The position numbers were made by a program, and so were the translations under genes. A stretch of DNA of 41,679 nt from Burkholderiaceae bacterium (lineage in GTDB: Bacteria; Pseudomonadota; Gammaproteobacteria; Burkholderiales; Burkholderiaceae_C): NCBI GenBank assembly GCA_016790175.1, contig JAEUPI010000050.1, forward strand, positions 1 through 41,679, read 5' to 3'. Positions 20,006 through 26,861 of the stretch are shown piece after piece. The notes under the pieces were generated by a model that ran no database searches, was not told where the DNA came from, and saw only the letters and a list, made by a program, of their open reading frames with translations. Every line of letters starts with the position of its first letter. The first letter of the stretch is position 1.

Positions 20006-20335
20006 TCACTTCACCGTGCCCTTGGGCAGCACCTGCACGACCGAGCTGCGCTGGACCTGGACCTCCACCCCGTTGGCGACCTCGACGTGGATGTAACTCT
20101 CCCCGAGCTTGGACACCTTGCCCAGCATGCCGCCGGCGGTGACGACTTCGTCGCCCTTGGCCAGCGCTTCGACCAGCGCCTTGTGCTCCTTCTGCCGCTT
20201 CATCTGGGGCCGGATCATGATGAAGTACAGCACCACGAACATCAGTACCAGCGGCAGCAGGCTCATCAGGCTGGATTCGGCGCCGCCACTGCTGGCGGCC
20301 GGCGCGGTCTGCGCAAGAGCTTGGGAGATGAACAC
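20006..20335 (-). CDS. yajC: preprotein translocase accessory subunit YajC
   Basis: Small membrane protein that associates with SecDF. From a GTG at 20333-20335 it reads 109 residues: MFISQALAQTAPAASSGG, then one membrane helix (about 24-42, SLLPLVLMFVVLYFIMIRP) and the cytosolic tail PQMKRQKEHKALVEALAKGDEVVTAGGMLGKV, typical of the family. The GTG is chosen because GAGG lies eight bases upstream and related proteins begin at this point; an in-frame ATG at 20362 would add nine residues and lacks a clear ribosome binding site. It is first in the yajC-secD-secF unit. Confidence 0.95.
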   Translation of the reverse strand: MFISQALAQTAPAASSGGAESSLMSLLPLVLMFVVLYFIMIRPQMKRQKEHKALVEALAKGDEVVTAGGMLGKVSKLGESYIHVEVANGVEVQVQRSSVVQVLPKGTVK

Positions 20336-20385
20336 GAGGCGATCCTCAATTCTGGGAGGCACCCGCTGGGCGGGCGGAACGGCGA

Positions 20386-20391
20386 ATTCTA
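20386..20391 (-). promoter_or_regulatory. possible -10 element for yajC-secD-secF
   Basis: TAGAAT on the minus strand, about 50 bases before the GTG of yajC, in the 172-base gap after the thioredoxin gene. It shares CGTAGAAT with the site upstream of fba. No clear -35 is visible. Confidence 0.3.
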
Positions 20392-20463
20392 CGGTTCGGT
20401 GCCGGCCTCGCCGTCGGGCCTCGCGCCGGGGCTCGCCCGACCGCAGCGTCTCGTGCGGGCGAT

Positions 20464-20481
20464 GGCGGCCCCGCAGCCGCC
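20464..20481 (-). terminator. possible stem-loop after the thioredoxin-TPR gene
   Basis: ggcggc (20464-20469) and gccgcc (20476-20481) form a 6-bp GC stem about 26 bases after the stop codon at 20508. A second inverted repeat, tcgggc and gcccga, lies next to it at about 20413-20440. Neither has a T-tract; both may be chance in this GC-rich gap. Confidence 0.25.
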
Positions 20482-20507
20482 TGGTCCGGCCCGCCCTCGA
20501 AGACGAC

Positions 20508-21452
20508 TCAGAACAGCGCCATGCTCAACTTGCGCCGGTACTGCTCGACCACCGGATCAGCCGGCGCCGTGGTGGATTTCCCGGCCACCTCGAGCGCGCC
20601 CCTGGCCGGTTCGGCCGCGGCTGCCTTTTGTGCGGGCTTGGTCATCAGTTCCAGGATGGCCACGTAGGTCCTGCGCGCGAGTTCCTCGTTCCAGGTCTTG
20701 TCTCGCATCACGATCTCGAGCAACTCGTCCATCGCCTCGGTGAATCGGCTGGCAGCGAAATGTGTCTGCGCGAGCTCGAAGCGGGCAGCGAAGTCGCGCT
20801 TGTTCGCCGCAATCGCGGCGGTCAGATCCGTGGCGGCGCGTGCCTTGGGCGCTGCCTCGCATGCATCGAGCCAGTGAGCCAGCGCCGCGATGCGCTGATC
20901 GATGGCGACCTTGCCGGCCACCGGCTCGAACGCCATGCGCGCCTGGTCCACGCGCTTCAGTTCGAGTAGCAGCTTCACATAGTCGCAGCGGGCGGCGTCG
21001 TTTCCCGGTGCCACCGCCACCGCCTGCTGCAGCCTGGCCAGCGCGGCATCGGTATCGCCCGCAGCCTCGAGTTCCTCGGCAGCCTCGGCTTCGGCTTCGG
21101 CTTGGACGTCGGCTGCCGTGGGCACGTGTTTGTCGAGGAAGGCGCGGATCTGGGCTTCGGGCAGCGCACCGACGAAACCGTCGACCGGTGCACCCTTGTC
21201 GAACAGCACGCAGAACGGGATCGAACGCACGCCGAAGGCCTGGCTCAGCTGACCGGCGATCTCGGGCTGATCGTCGCTGTTGAGTTTGGCCAGCGTGAAG
21301 CGGCCGGCATACGCAACCTCGAGCCGCTCGAGCAGCGGTCCCAGGGTACGGCAGGGCCCGCACCACGGTGCCCAGATATCCAGCAGCACCGGCGCGTTCA
21401 TCGACGCGTGGATCAGGTCGGTCTCGAAATTCTTCAGCGTGATGTCGATCAT
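20508..21452 (-). CDS. cnoX: thioredoxin-TPR co-chaperone (CnoX/YbbN family)
   Basis: A 314-residue protein with an N-terminal thioredoxin domain (about 1-110) and C-terminal TPR-like helical repeats (about 120-290). CnoX proteins protect unfolded proteins from oxidation and pass them to GroEL/ES and DnaK. The active site reads WAPWCGPC (Cys31, Cys34), so the redox pair is complete. E. coli CnoX has SxxC and is redox-inactive as a thioredoxin; proteins with both cysteines are reported to reduce substrates as well. The cis-proline loop is RSIPFCVLF, with a cysteine after Ile-Pro-Phe. It is divergent from purE with 93 bases between starts. Confidence 0.9.
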   Translation of the reverse strand: MIDITLKNFETDLIHASMNAPVLLDIWAPWCGPCRTLGPLLERLEVAYAGRFTLAKLNSDDQPEIAGQLSQAFGVRSIPFCVLFDKGAPVDGFVGALPEAQIRAFLDKHVPTAADVQAEAEAEAAEELEAAGDTDAALARLQQAVAVAPGNDAARCDYVKLLLELKRVDQARMAFEPVAGKVAIDQRIAALAHWLDACEAAPKARAATDLTAAIAANKRDFAARFELAQTHFAASRFTEAMDELLEIVMRDKTWNEELARRTYVAILELMTKPAQKAAAAEPARGALEVAGKSTTAPADPVVEQYRRKLSMALF

Positions 21453-21498
21453 GGCGTGTGGGCGGCGCGTGTTGAGCGCCAGGTGCGGGCGGGCCTCC

Positions 21499-21504
21499 TA
21501 CAAT
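21499..21504 (+). promoter_or_regulatory. possible -10 element for purE-purK
   Basis: TACAAT lies 41 bases upstream of the purE TTG start in the 93-base divergent gap. TTGAGC at 21472-21477 could be a -35 but the spacing of 21 bases is too long for a standard sigma-70 site. A related string, cctacaatgc, precedes the MidA-like gene. Confidence 0.4.
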
Positions 21505-21545
21505 GCAAGCCCTTCTCGCGGCCGTTGCGAAAGAGAGCGCCCTTC

Positions 21546-22055
21546 TTGTCCGCCGAAGCGTCCTCCGATGCGCCCCTCGTGGGCGTGCTCATGGGTTCAT
21601 CCAGCGACTGGGAGACCCTGCAGCATGCGGCACGGATTCTCGCCGAGTTCGGTATCGCCCACGAATGTCGCGTGGTCTCGGCGCACCGCATGCCCGATGA
21701 CCTGTTCGCCTATGCCGAGACGGCGGCAGGGCGCGGGCTGAAGGCCATCATTGCCGGCGCCGGCGGTGCCGCCCATCTGCCGGGCATGCTCGCCGCCAAG
21801 ACCGTGGTGCCCGTGCTCGGCGTGCCGGTGCCGAGCCGCCATCTGCAGGGCGTGGACTCGCTGCACTCGATCGTGCAAATGCCGACCGGTGTGCCGGTGG
21901 CCACCTTTGCGATCGGGCATGCCGGCGCCGCCAATGCGGCCCTGTTCGCAGTGGCGATGATGGCCAACGACGACGCCGCACTGCGCCAGCGGCTGAACGC
22001 GTTTCGCGTGCGGCAGACCGAGGCTGCGCGCGCGATGAATCAGGAACTGAGATGA
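21546..22055 (+). CDS. purE: N5-carboxyaminoimidazole ribonucleotide mutase (class I PurE)
   Basis: Converts N5-CAIR to CAIR in purine synthesis, acting directly after PurK. The family motifs are clear: [28 protein letters not shown] (catalytic His47 in SAHR), [17 protein letters not shown] and [19 protein letters not shown]. No ATG fits the N-terminus. The TTG at 21546 (residues [15 protein letters not shown], 169 in total) is chosen because GAGAG precedes it by eight bases and the length is right. The open frame continues far upstream, but that part is antisense to the thioredoxin gene. Its stop codon overlaps the ATG of the micro-ORF that leads into purK. Confidence 0.94.
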   Translation: MSAEASSDAPLVGVLMGSSSDWETLQHAARILAEFGIAHECRVVSAHRMPDDLFAYAETAAGRGLKAIIAGAGGAAHLPGMLAAKTVVPVLGVPVPSRHLQGVDSLHSIVQMPTGVPVATFAIGHAGAANAALFAVAMMANDDAALRQRLNAFRVRQTEAARAMNQELR

Positions 22056-22129
22056 AGCCCCCAAGCTCGCTCACGCTCGCGGCCCCCCGAGGGGGAGATC
22101 AGTGGCTTCGGGCGGCCGGGCGCCACTGA
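22052..22129 (+). CDS. micro-ORF inside repeat copy 1, leader to purK
   Basis: A 25-codon frame beginning ATG AAG and ending TGA. The peptide starts MKPPSSL and ends QWLRAAGRH. Its ATG overlaps the purE stop (ATGA at 22052-22055), with AGGA six bases before it, and its stop is separated from the purK GTG by one base. The second copy of the repeat encodes a peptide of the same length with the same beginning and end. Whether it is translated is unknown; it may act only as a coupling leader. From memory, predicted proteins with M(K/R)PPSSL segments are not rare in Burkholderiales, which would make this part of a dispersed repeat. Confidence 0.4.
   Translation: MKPPSSLTLAAPRGGDQWLRAAGRH
22052..22129 (+). 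repeat. 78-bp palindromic repeat, copy 1 (purE-purK junction)
   Basis: This copy and the one at 40439-40516 have equal length and are nearly identical, with two single-base indels that cancel and scattered substitutions near the centre. Blocks include gcccccaagctc, cgcggccccccgaggggg and cagtggcttcgggcggccgg. An inner C5-GA-G5 palindrome lies at about 22084-22095. A perfect 7-bp inverted repeat, cagtggc (22100-22106) and gccactg (22122-22128), flanks a 15-base loop that is identical in both copies. The hairpin ends two bases before the purK start codon. Confidence 0.85.
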
Positions 22130-22130
22130 A

Positions 22131-23291
22131 GTGAGCGCCATCGCTCGATGGCTGCCTGGCGCCACGCTGGGCGTGCTGGGTGGTGGCCAGCTCGGACGCA
22201 TGTGGGTGCATGCGGCGCAACGTCTGGGTTACCGCTGCGTGGTGCTCGACCCGGATGCGCAGTCGCCTGCGGGCGCCGTGGCCGACGTGCACCTTCGCGC
22301 TGCCTACGACGACGCCGATGCGCTGGCGCAGCTCGCGCAACAGGCGCAGGCGATCACCACGGAGTTCGAGAACGTGCCCGCGCAGACCTTGCGCGCGCTG
22401 GCGCAGTCGCGTTCGGTCGCGCCAGGGGCCGACGCCGTGGCCGTGTGCCAGGATCGTGCGCTCGAAAAAGCCCACTTCGGGCGCTGCGGCGTGCCCTGCG
22501 CACCCCATGCCGTGCTTCAGACCGAGGCCGATCTGGCGCGGGTGTCGCCGACGCTGCTGCCTGGCGTGCTGAAGACCTGCACACTCGGCTATGACGGCAA
22601 GGGCCAGCGCCAGGTGCGCAACGCAGTCGAGTTGCGGCAGGCCTGGCGCGAACTCGGCGGCTTGCGCTGCGTGCTCGAACAGCGGCTGGCGCTTGCTGCC
22701 GAACTCAGCGTCGTGCTCGCCCGCGGCCACGACGGATCGCTGGTGCATTTCGCCCCGATGCAAAACCTCCACCGCGATGGCATCCTCGCGCTCACCCTGT
22801 GGCCGGCGCCCGACGTGCCGCCGGCTGCGCAGGCACAGGCGGTGCAGGCGGCCAGCGCGATTGCCGAGAGCCTGCGCTATGTGGGCGTGATGTGCGTCGA
22901 ATTCTTCCTGCTCGACGATGGCCGGATTGCGGCCAACGAGATGGCGCCACGCCCGCACAACTCGGGCCATTGCACGATCGACGCGTGCGATTGCAGCCAG
23001 TTCGAATGGCAGGTGCGGGCAATGGCGGGCCTGCCGCTGACGCCGCCGCGCGCGCACAGTGCGGCCGCGATGCTGAACCTGCTCGGGGACCTGTGGGGTC
23101 CCGATGGCGTGCCGCCACCTTGGCACGAGGCACTCGCATTGCCCGGGGTGCATCTGCATCTGTACGGCAAGACCGAGGCCCGGCGCGCTCGCAAGATGGG
23201 TCACCTGACGGTGACGGCCGACAGGGCAGACGACGCGCTTCGCATCGCACGCGAGGCAGCGCGGCGCTTGGGCCTGCCTCTCAGCCTCTGA
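22131..23291 (+). CDS. purK: 5-(carboxyamino)imidazole ribonucleotide synthase
   Basis: ATP-grasp enzyme that carboxylates AIR with bicarbonate to give N5-CAIR, the substrate of PurE. The 386-residue protein has the N-terminal GVLGGGQLGRMWVHAAQRLGY, then TTEFENVPAQTL, the ATP-grasp segment KTCTLGYDGKGQ and FFLLDDGRIAANEMAPRPHNSGH. It starts at a GTG (22131-22133) with no ribosome binding site of its own; the preceding bases are the end of the palindromic repeat and the stop of its micro-ORF. Translation is therefore likely to be coupled to purE through the micro-ORF. The tsaC gene follows 11 bases later. Confidence 0.96.
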   Translation: MSAIARWLPGATLGVLGGGQLGRMWVHAAQRLGYRCVVLDPDAQSPAGAVADVHLRAAYDDADALAQLAQQAQAITTEFENVPAQTLRALAQSRSVAPGADAVAVCQDRALEKAHFGRCGVPCAPHAVLQTEADLARVSPTLLPGVLKTCTLGYDGKGQRQVRNAVELRQAWRELGGLRCVLEQRLALAAELSVVLARGHDGSLVHFAPMQNLHRDGILALTLWPAPDVPPAAQAQAVQAASAIAESLRYVGVMCVEFFLLDDGRIAANEMAPRPHNSGHCTIDACDCSQFEWQVRAMAGLPLTPPRAHSAAAMLNLLGDLWGPDGVPPPWHEALALPGVHLHLYGKTEARRARKMGHLTVTADRADDALRIAREAARRLGLPLSL

Positions 23292-23302
23292 GGCCGCGCG
23301 CG

Positions 23303-24277
23303 ATGCCGGTCCTCGATGGAGCGCGAATCGATGCGATCGAGCAGGCCGCACAGGCCTTGGCACGTGGCGAGCTCGTCGCGATGCCCACCGAGACGGTCTA
23401 CGGCCTGGCCGCGCGAGCCGACGACGACAACGCCGTCGGCGCGATCTTCCGCGCCAAGGGCCGGCCCGCCGATCACCCGCTGATCGTGCATGTGGCCGAC
23501 CGCGACGGCGCGTTGGCCTTTGCGGCGACGCTGAATCCGCGCGCCGAGCGGCTGATGGCCCACCACTGGCCGGGTCCGGTCACGGTGATCGTGCGGCGTG
23601 CCGAGGGCCGGGCCGAGGCCGCAGCGGCCGGGTTGCCGACGATCGGACTGCGCTGTCCTTCGCATCCGGTGGCCAGGGCCCTGCTTGCGCGCTGCGCCGC
23701 ACTCGGCGTGCACGGGCTGGCCGCTCCGAGTGCCAACCGCTTCGGCGCCGTGAGCCCGACCACCGCGGCGCACGTGGCCGCCGAGTTCGGCGACGCGCTG
23801 ATCGTGCTCGATGGCGGCGCCTGCGACCTGGGCATCGAATCGACGATCGTCGACTGCTCGACGCGGCGCCCGGTGCTGCTTCGGCCCGGCGTGCTCACGC
23901 GGGCCGAACTGGAGAGCACGCTGGGCGAGGCGCTCGTCGACGCCGACGATCAGGCCACGCCCGCCCCCGGCACGCTGGAAAGCCACTACGCGCCGAAGGC
24001 CACGCTGCGCTTGATGGAGACCCAGCAGCTGGGGCGGGCCCTGTCGGTGCTGCCCGCGAACATGACGGGGCTGGCGGTATATTCACGCTCCGCGCCGCGG
24101 CGCCATCGCTGGGTTCGGACCATGCCCGACGACCCGAAGGCCGTGGCCCGCGAGCTGTATGCCGTGCTGCGCGAGTTCGACGCCGCCGGCGTCAAGCTGA
24201 TCTGGGTGGAGCGCCCACCCGACATGCCCGAATGGGAAGGCGTGAATGACCGGTTGCAGCGCGCCGCCTCGACCTGA
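23303..24277 (+). CDS. tsaC: L-threonylcarbamoyladenylate synthase, Sua5 type
   Basis: Makes threonylcarbamoyl-AMP from threonine, bicarbonate and ATP, the first step of t6A modification of ANN-decoding tRNAs. The 324 residues hold a YrdC domain (about 1-205) with MPTETVYGLAARA (27-39), AKGRPADHPLIVH (51-63, Lys52 and Arg54) and AAPSANRFGAVSPT. The linker APGTLESHYAPK leads to a C-terminal Sua5 domain (about 225-324), so this is the long Sua5 form rather than the short TsaC. The short start MPVLDGARIDAIEQ is at 23303. tsaB, needed in a later step of the pathway, lies 1.35 kb downstream. Confidence 0.94.
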   Translation: MPVLDGARIDAIEQAAQALARGELVAMPTETVYGLAARADDDNAVGAIFRAKGRPADHPLIVHVADRDGALAFAATLNPRAERLMAHHWPGPVTVIVRRAEGRAEAAAAGLPTIGLRCPSHPVARALLARCAALGVHGLAAPSANRFGAVSPTTAAHVAAEFGDALIVLDGGACDLGIESTIVDCSTRRPVLLRPGVLTRAELESTLGEALVDADDQATPAPGTLESHYAPKATLRLMETQQLGRALSVLPANMTGLAVYSRSAPRRHRWVRTMPDDPKAVARELYAVLREFDAAGVKLIWVERPPDMPEWEGVNDRLQRAAST

Positions 24278-24312
24278 GGGCGGTGAGCCGAGCGGCCACA
24301 ACGGAAGAATCG

Positions 24313-25278
24313 ATGCGGATGTTCTCGACTGACACGGCCCGGCGCGGCGGCGTGGCGCTGATGGCGGCGATTGGCGGCTGGATGTTGCACGCATGCGGCG
24401 GCAGCACCGAGCAAATCGACCCCTTCGTGCCGCAACAGATCATCGTGCTCGGCGACGACAGCAGCGGCCTGGCCAGCGACGGCAAGCGTTACGGCGTCAA
24501 CGGCCTCGACAGCAGCGCGGTGTTCGACTGTCGCCTGCTGCCGATCTGGACACAGCAGCTGGCCGGGGCCTACGGCATGGTGACCGATCGCTGCACCACG
24601 GGCACGAGCGTGACGCCCACGGTGACCACACGCGCGGTGGCCGGTGCCAAGGCGGCCGACCTCGATGTGCAGATCGACGCCCAGCTGGTTACGCCGCCGA
24701 CTTCGAAGGACCTGTTCACGGTGATGATCGGTCTGCACGACATCATCGAGGTCTACGAGACCTTTGCCGGCGACAAGACCTGCGATTCCGATCCCACCGT
24801 CAACACGCCGATGGAGCTGGAACTGCGGGCGCGTGGCCATCATGTGGCCGAGCAGGTCAACCGCTTGATCGACGCCGGCGCGCGCATCATCGTCTCGACC
24901 GTGCCGGACCTCGGTCTGTCGCCCTATGGCCGCACGAGGGACGCCGCCAGCCCCGGACAGGCCGCGCTGTTGACCTGCCTGACCGCGACCTACAACGCCC
25001 GCGTGCGCGTCGACATCGTTCAGGATGGCCGCTATTGGGGGCTGGTGCTGGCCGACGACGTGGTGTCGGCGCTGACCAAGGTGCCGTCGGCCTATGGCCT
25101 GAGCAACGTGACCGATGCCGCCTGCACGACTGCCGTGCCCGATTGCACCACGGCCACGCTGGCCACCGGCGCCAGCGCGAGCACGCACCTGTGGGCCGAT
25201 GACCGGCGCCTCGGCCCGGTGGCGCACACGCAGCTGGCGGCGCAGGCCATCCGGCGCGCGAGCAACAACCCGTTCTAG
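24313..25278 (+). CDS. lipoprotein of the SGNH/GDSL hydrolase fold with altered catalytic motifs
   Basis: A 321-residue exported protein with a lipobox-like end to the signal (GGWMLHAC, followed by GGSTEQ). The body follows the layout of SGNH lipases: block I near IIVLGDDSSGL, block III at VMIGLHDII and block V at LWADDRRLGPVAH. In active enzymes these read GDS, GxND and DxxH followed by PT. Here GDS is GDD with Ser one place later, GxND is GLHD, and the block V His aligns with Arg. Loss of hydrolase activity is therefore likely, or a different chemistry. The ATG at 24313 follows GGAAGA; a GTG at 24283 is an alternative. It follows tsaC by 35 bases. Confidence 0.7.
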   Translation: MRMFSTDTARRGGVALMAAIGGWMLHACGGSTEQIDPFVPQQIIVLGDDSSGLASDGKRYGVNGLDSSAVFDCRLLPIWTQQLAGAYGMVTDRCTTGTSVTPTVTTRAVAGAKAADLDVQIDAQLVTPPTSKDLFTVMIGLHDIIEVYETFAGDKTCDSDPTVNTPMELELRARGHHVAEQVNRLIDAGARIIVSTVPDLGLSPYGRTRDAASPGQAALLTCLTATYNARVRVDIVQDGRYWGLVLADDVVSALTKVPSAYGLSNVTDAACTTAVPDCTTATLATGASASTHLWADDRRLGPVAHTQLAAQAIRRASNNPF

Positions 25279-25559
25279 GTCCCGGGCGCGCGCGCGGCCC
25301 GGGCCCGCAGCGCCATCGCGAGAATGGTGCCGGCCAGGGCCAGCGTCACGCCGTTGGCGATCACGATCGGCCACTGCCCGAGCATCCAGCCGTAGACCAG
25401 CCACAGCGCCACGCCGGTGCAGAACATCGTGTACATGCGCAGCGACAGGCCGGCGAAGTTGCGCGAGCGCAGGCTGTGCCAGACCTGCGGCACGAACGAA
25501 GCCGTGGTCAGTGCGGCAGCGAGATAGCCGACGGTATCGGGGGTCAGGAGCAGGGCCAT
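25275..25559 (-). CDS. SemiSWEET family (PQ-loop) transporter
   Basis: A 94-residue membrane protein with three helices (about 8-25, 39-57 and 63-83). The PQ-loop motif is present as ALTTASFVPQVWHSLRSRN, followed by GLSLRMYTMFCTGVALWLVYGW and ANGVTLALAGTILAM. SemiSWEETs dimerise to form small sugar transporters; the substrate here is unknown. The gene converges on the SGNH lipoprotein and their stop codons share the palindrome CTAG (25275-25278). It is divergent from tsaB, 68 bases between starts. Confidence 0.88.
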   Translation of the reverse strand: MALLLTPDTVGYLAAALTTASFVPQVWHSLRSRNFAGLSLRMYTMFCTGVALWLVYGWMLGQWPIVIANGVTLALAGTILAMALRARAARAPGT

Positions 25560-25627
25560 GGAGCACGCGGTTGCGCACGAAGCGGCGCGGGCGGCGCAAT
25601 GATCGCACGGCTACACTGGCGCCCCTT

Positions 25628-26353
25628 ATGGGGCCGCGACTGCTGGCGCTGGACACGTCGACCGATCGGCTGGCCGTCGCGCTCGCCGATGGGCCGCGGC
25701 AGTGGCTCGCCTGCGAGGCCGGTGGTGCACGCGCGTCGGCGCGACTGATTCCGTGCTTGATGGAGCTGCTGCAAGGCGCCGGCCTGAGGCCGGCCGACCT
25801 CGATGCGATTGCCTTCGGCGCCGGACCGGGGGCCTTCACCGGCTTGCGAAGCGCCTGCGCGGTGGCCCAGGGTCTGGCCTTCGGACTGCAGAGGCCCGTG
25901 CTGCCGATCGACAGCCTGATGGTCGTCGCCGAAGACGCGCATGCACAGCTGGGCCGACCGGTCGCTTCGTTGTGGGTGACGATGGATGCGCGCATGGACG
26001 AGATCTACGCCGCTCGATACCAGCCGACGGCCGATGGCTGGTGGGTACTCGATGCGCCGGCGTTGTGGAGCTTGCCGGCACTGCTGCAGCGCTGGCAGGT
26101 GCAACCGCCCGACTGCGTGGTCGGCAGTGCGATCGAGGCTTTCGGCGCGCGATTGCCCACCGGTTCGGCCTGGCGCGTACCTGGCGAGCGCGACCGTGCG
26201 CAGGCGCTGCTGTCGATCGCGCGTCGTCAATGGGCGCTGGGCCATTCGGTCGCCGCCGCGCAGGCGGGGCCGGTGTACCTGCGCGACAAGGTGGCGCTCA
26301 CCACCGCAGAGCGCGAAGCGGCCTCGGCGCAGCGCGCAGCGACATCGTCTTGA
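25628..26353 (+). CDS. tsaB: tRNA t6A biosynthesis protein TsaB
   Basis: TsaB is the inactive ASKHA-fold partner of TsaD in the threonylcarbamoyl transfer step of t6A synthesis. The 241 residues begin MGPRLLALDTSTDRLAVAL and include the family segments FGAGPGAFTGLRSACAVAQGLAFGL and VTMDARMDEIYAARY. The ATG at 25628 is ten bases after a TACACT hexamer (25612-25617), a possible -10, which would give a very short leader. Together with rimI and udg it forms a three-gene unit common in this group. Confidence 0.95.
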   Translation: MGPRLLALDTSTDRLAVALADGPRQWLACEAGGARASARLIPCLMELLQGAGLRPADLDAIAFGAGPGAFTGLRSACAVAQGLAFGLQRPVLPIDSLMVVAEDAHAQLGRPVASLWVTMDARMDEIYAARYQPTADGWWVLDAPALWSLPALLQRWQVQPPDCVVGSAIEAFGARLPTGSAWRVPGERDRAQALLSIARRQWALGHSVAAAQAGPVYLRDKVALTTAEREAASAQRAATSS

Positions 26354-26387
26354 GTCACGTTCTCGGGCCAGGAAGGCGGGTATCGTC

Positions 26388-26861
26388 GTGACCCCGGCCG
26401 ACAGCATTCGGCTGCTGCCGATTCATCTGCAGGATCTCGAGACCCTGATGGGCATCGAGACGGCGTCGTACCGTTTTCCGTGGAGCCGCGGCAACTTCGT
26501 CGACTCGCTGGCGGCCGGCTACCGCATGACCAAGCGCGTCGACGCAGGAGGTGGCTGGCTCGGATATTTCGTCGCGATGCGCGGCGTCGACGAGACGCAC
26601 CTGCTCAACCTCACCGTCGCGCCGGCGCACCAGCGGCAAGGCCATGGGCGCGCGATGCTCGACGAGCTGGTGCGCTGGACCCGCGAGCTCGGCGCGGCGC
26701 GGCTGTGGCTCGAAGTGCGCGAGAGCAATGTGGATGCGCAGCGCCTGTATCGCCGCTACGGGTTTCGCGACGCCGGCCATCGGCGCGGCTACTACCCGGC
26801 CGGCCCGCTCGGACGCGAGAATGCCATCGTGATGCACCTGGAGCTGGGAGACGCGGCGTGA
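26388..26861 (+). CDS. rimI: ribosomal protein S18-alanine N-acetyltransferase-like GNAT
   Basis: A GNAT acetyltransferase of 157 residues. Acetyl-CoA binding motif A is clear in LTVAPAHQRQGHGRAMLDELV, followed by LEVRESNVDAQRLYRRYGF and a C-terminal segment with GYYPAGPLGRENAIVM, as in RimI. RimI acetylates the N-terminus of ribosomal protein S18; adjacency to tsaB supports this assignment. The GTG at 26388 (MTPADSIRLLPIHL) is chosen, with AGGAAGG about 11 bases upstream; no ATG fits. Its stop overlaps the next start by one base (TGATG). Confidence 0.9.
   Translation: MTPADSIRLLPIHLQDLETLMGIETASYRFPWSRGNFVDSLAAGYRMTKRVDAGGGWLGYFVAMRGVDETHLLNLTVAPAHQRQGHGRAMLDELVRWTRELGAARLWLEVRESNVDAQRLYRRYGFRDAGHRRGYYPAGPLGRENAIVMHLELGDAA

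Noticed and set aside
21102-21545. Upstream extension of purE in the same open frame
   Set aside because: It runs antisense through the thioredoxin gene and the promoter gap; PurE proteins are about 160-170 residues, which fits the TTG at 21546.
22071-23363. Minus-strand open frame opposite purK
   Set aside because: It begins near the tsaC start, is Arg/His-rich and has no recognisable domain; purK on the plus strand is certain.
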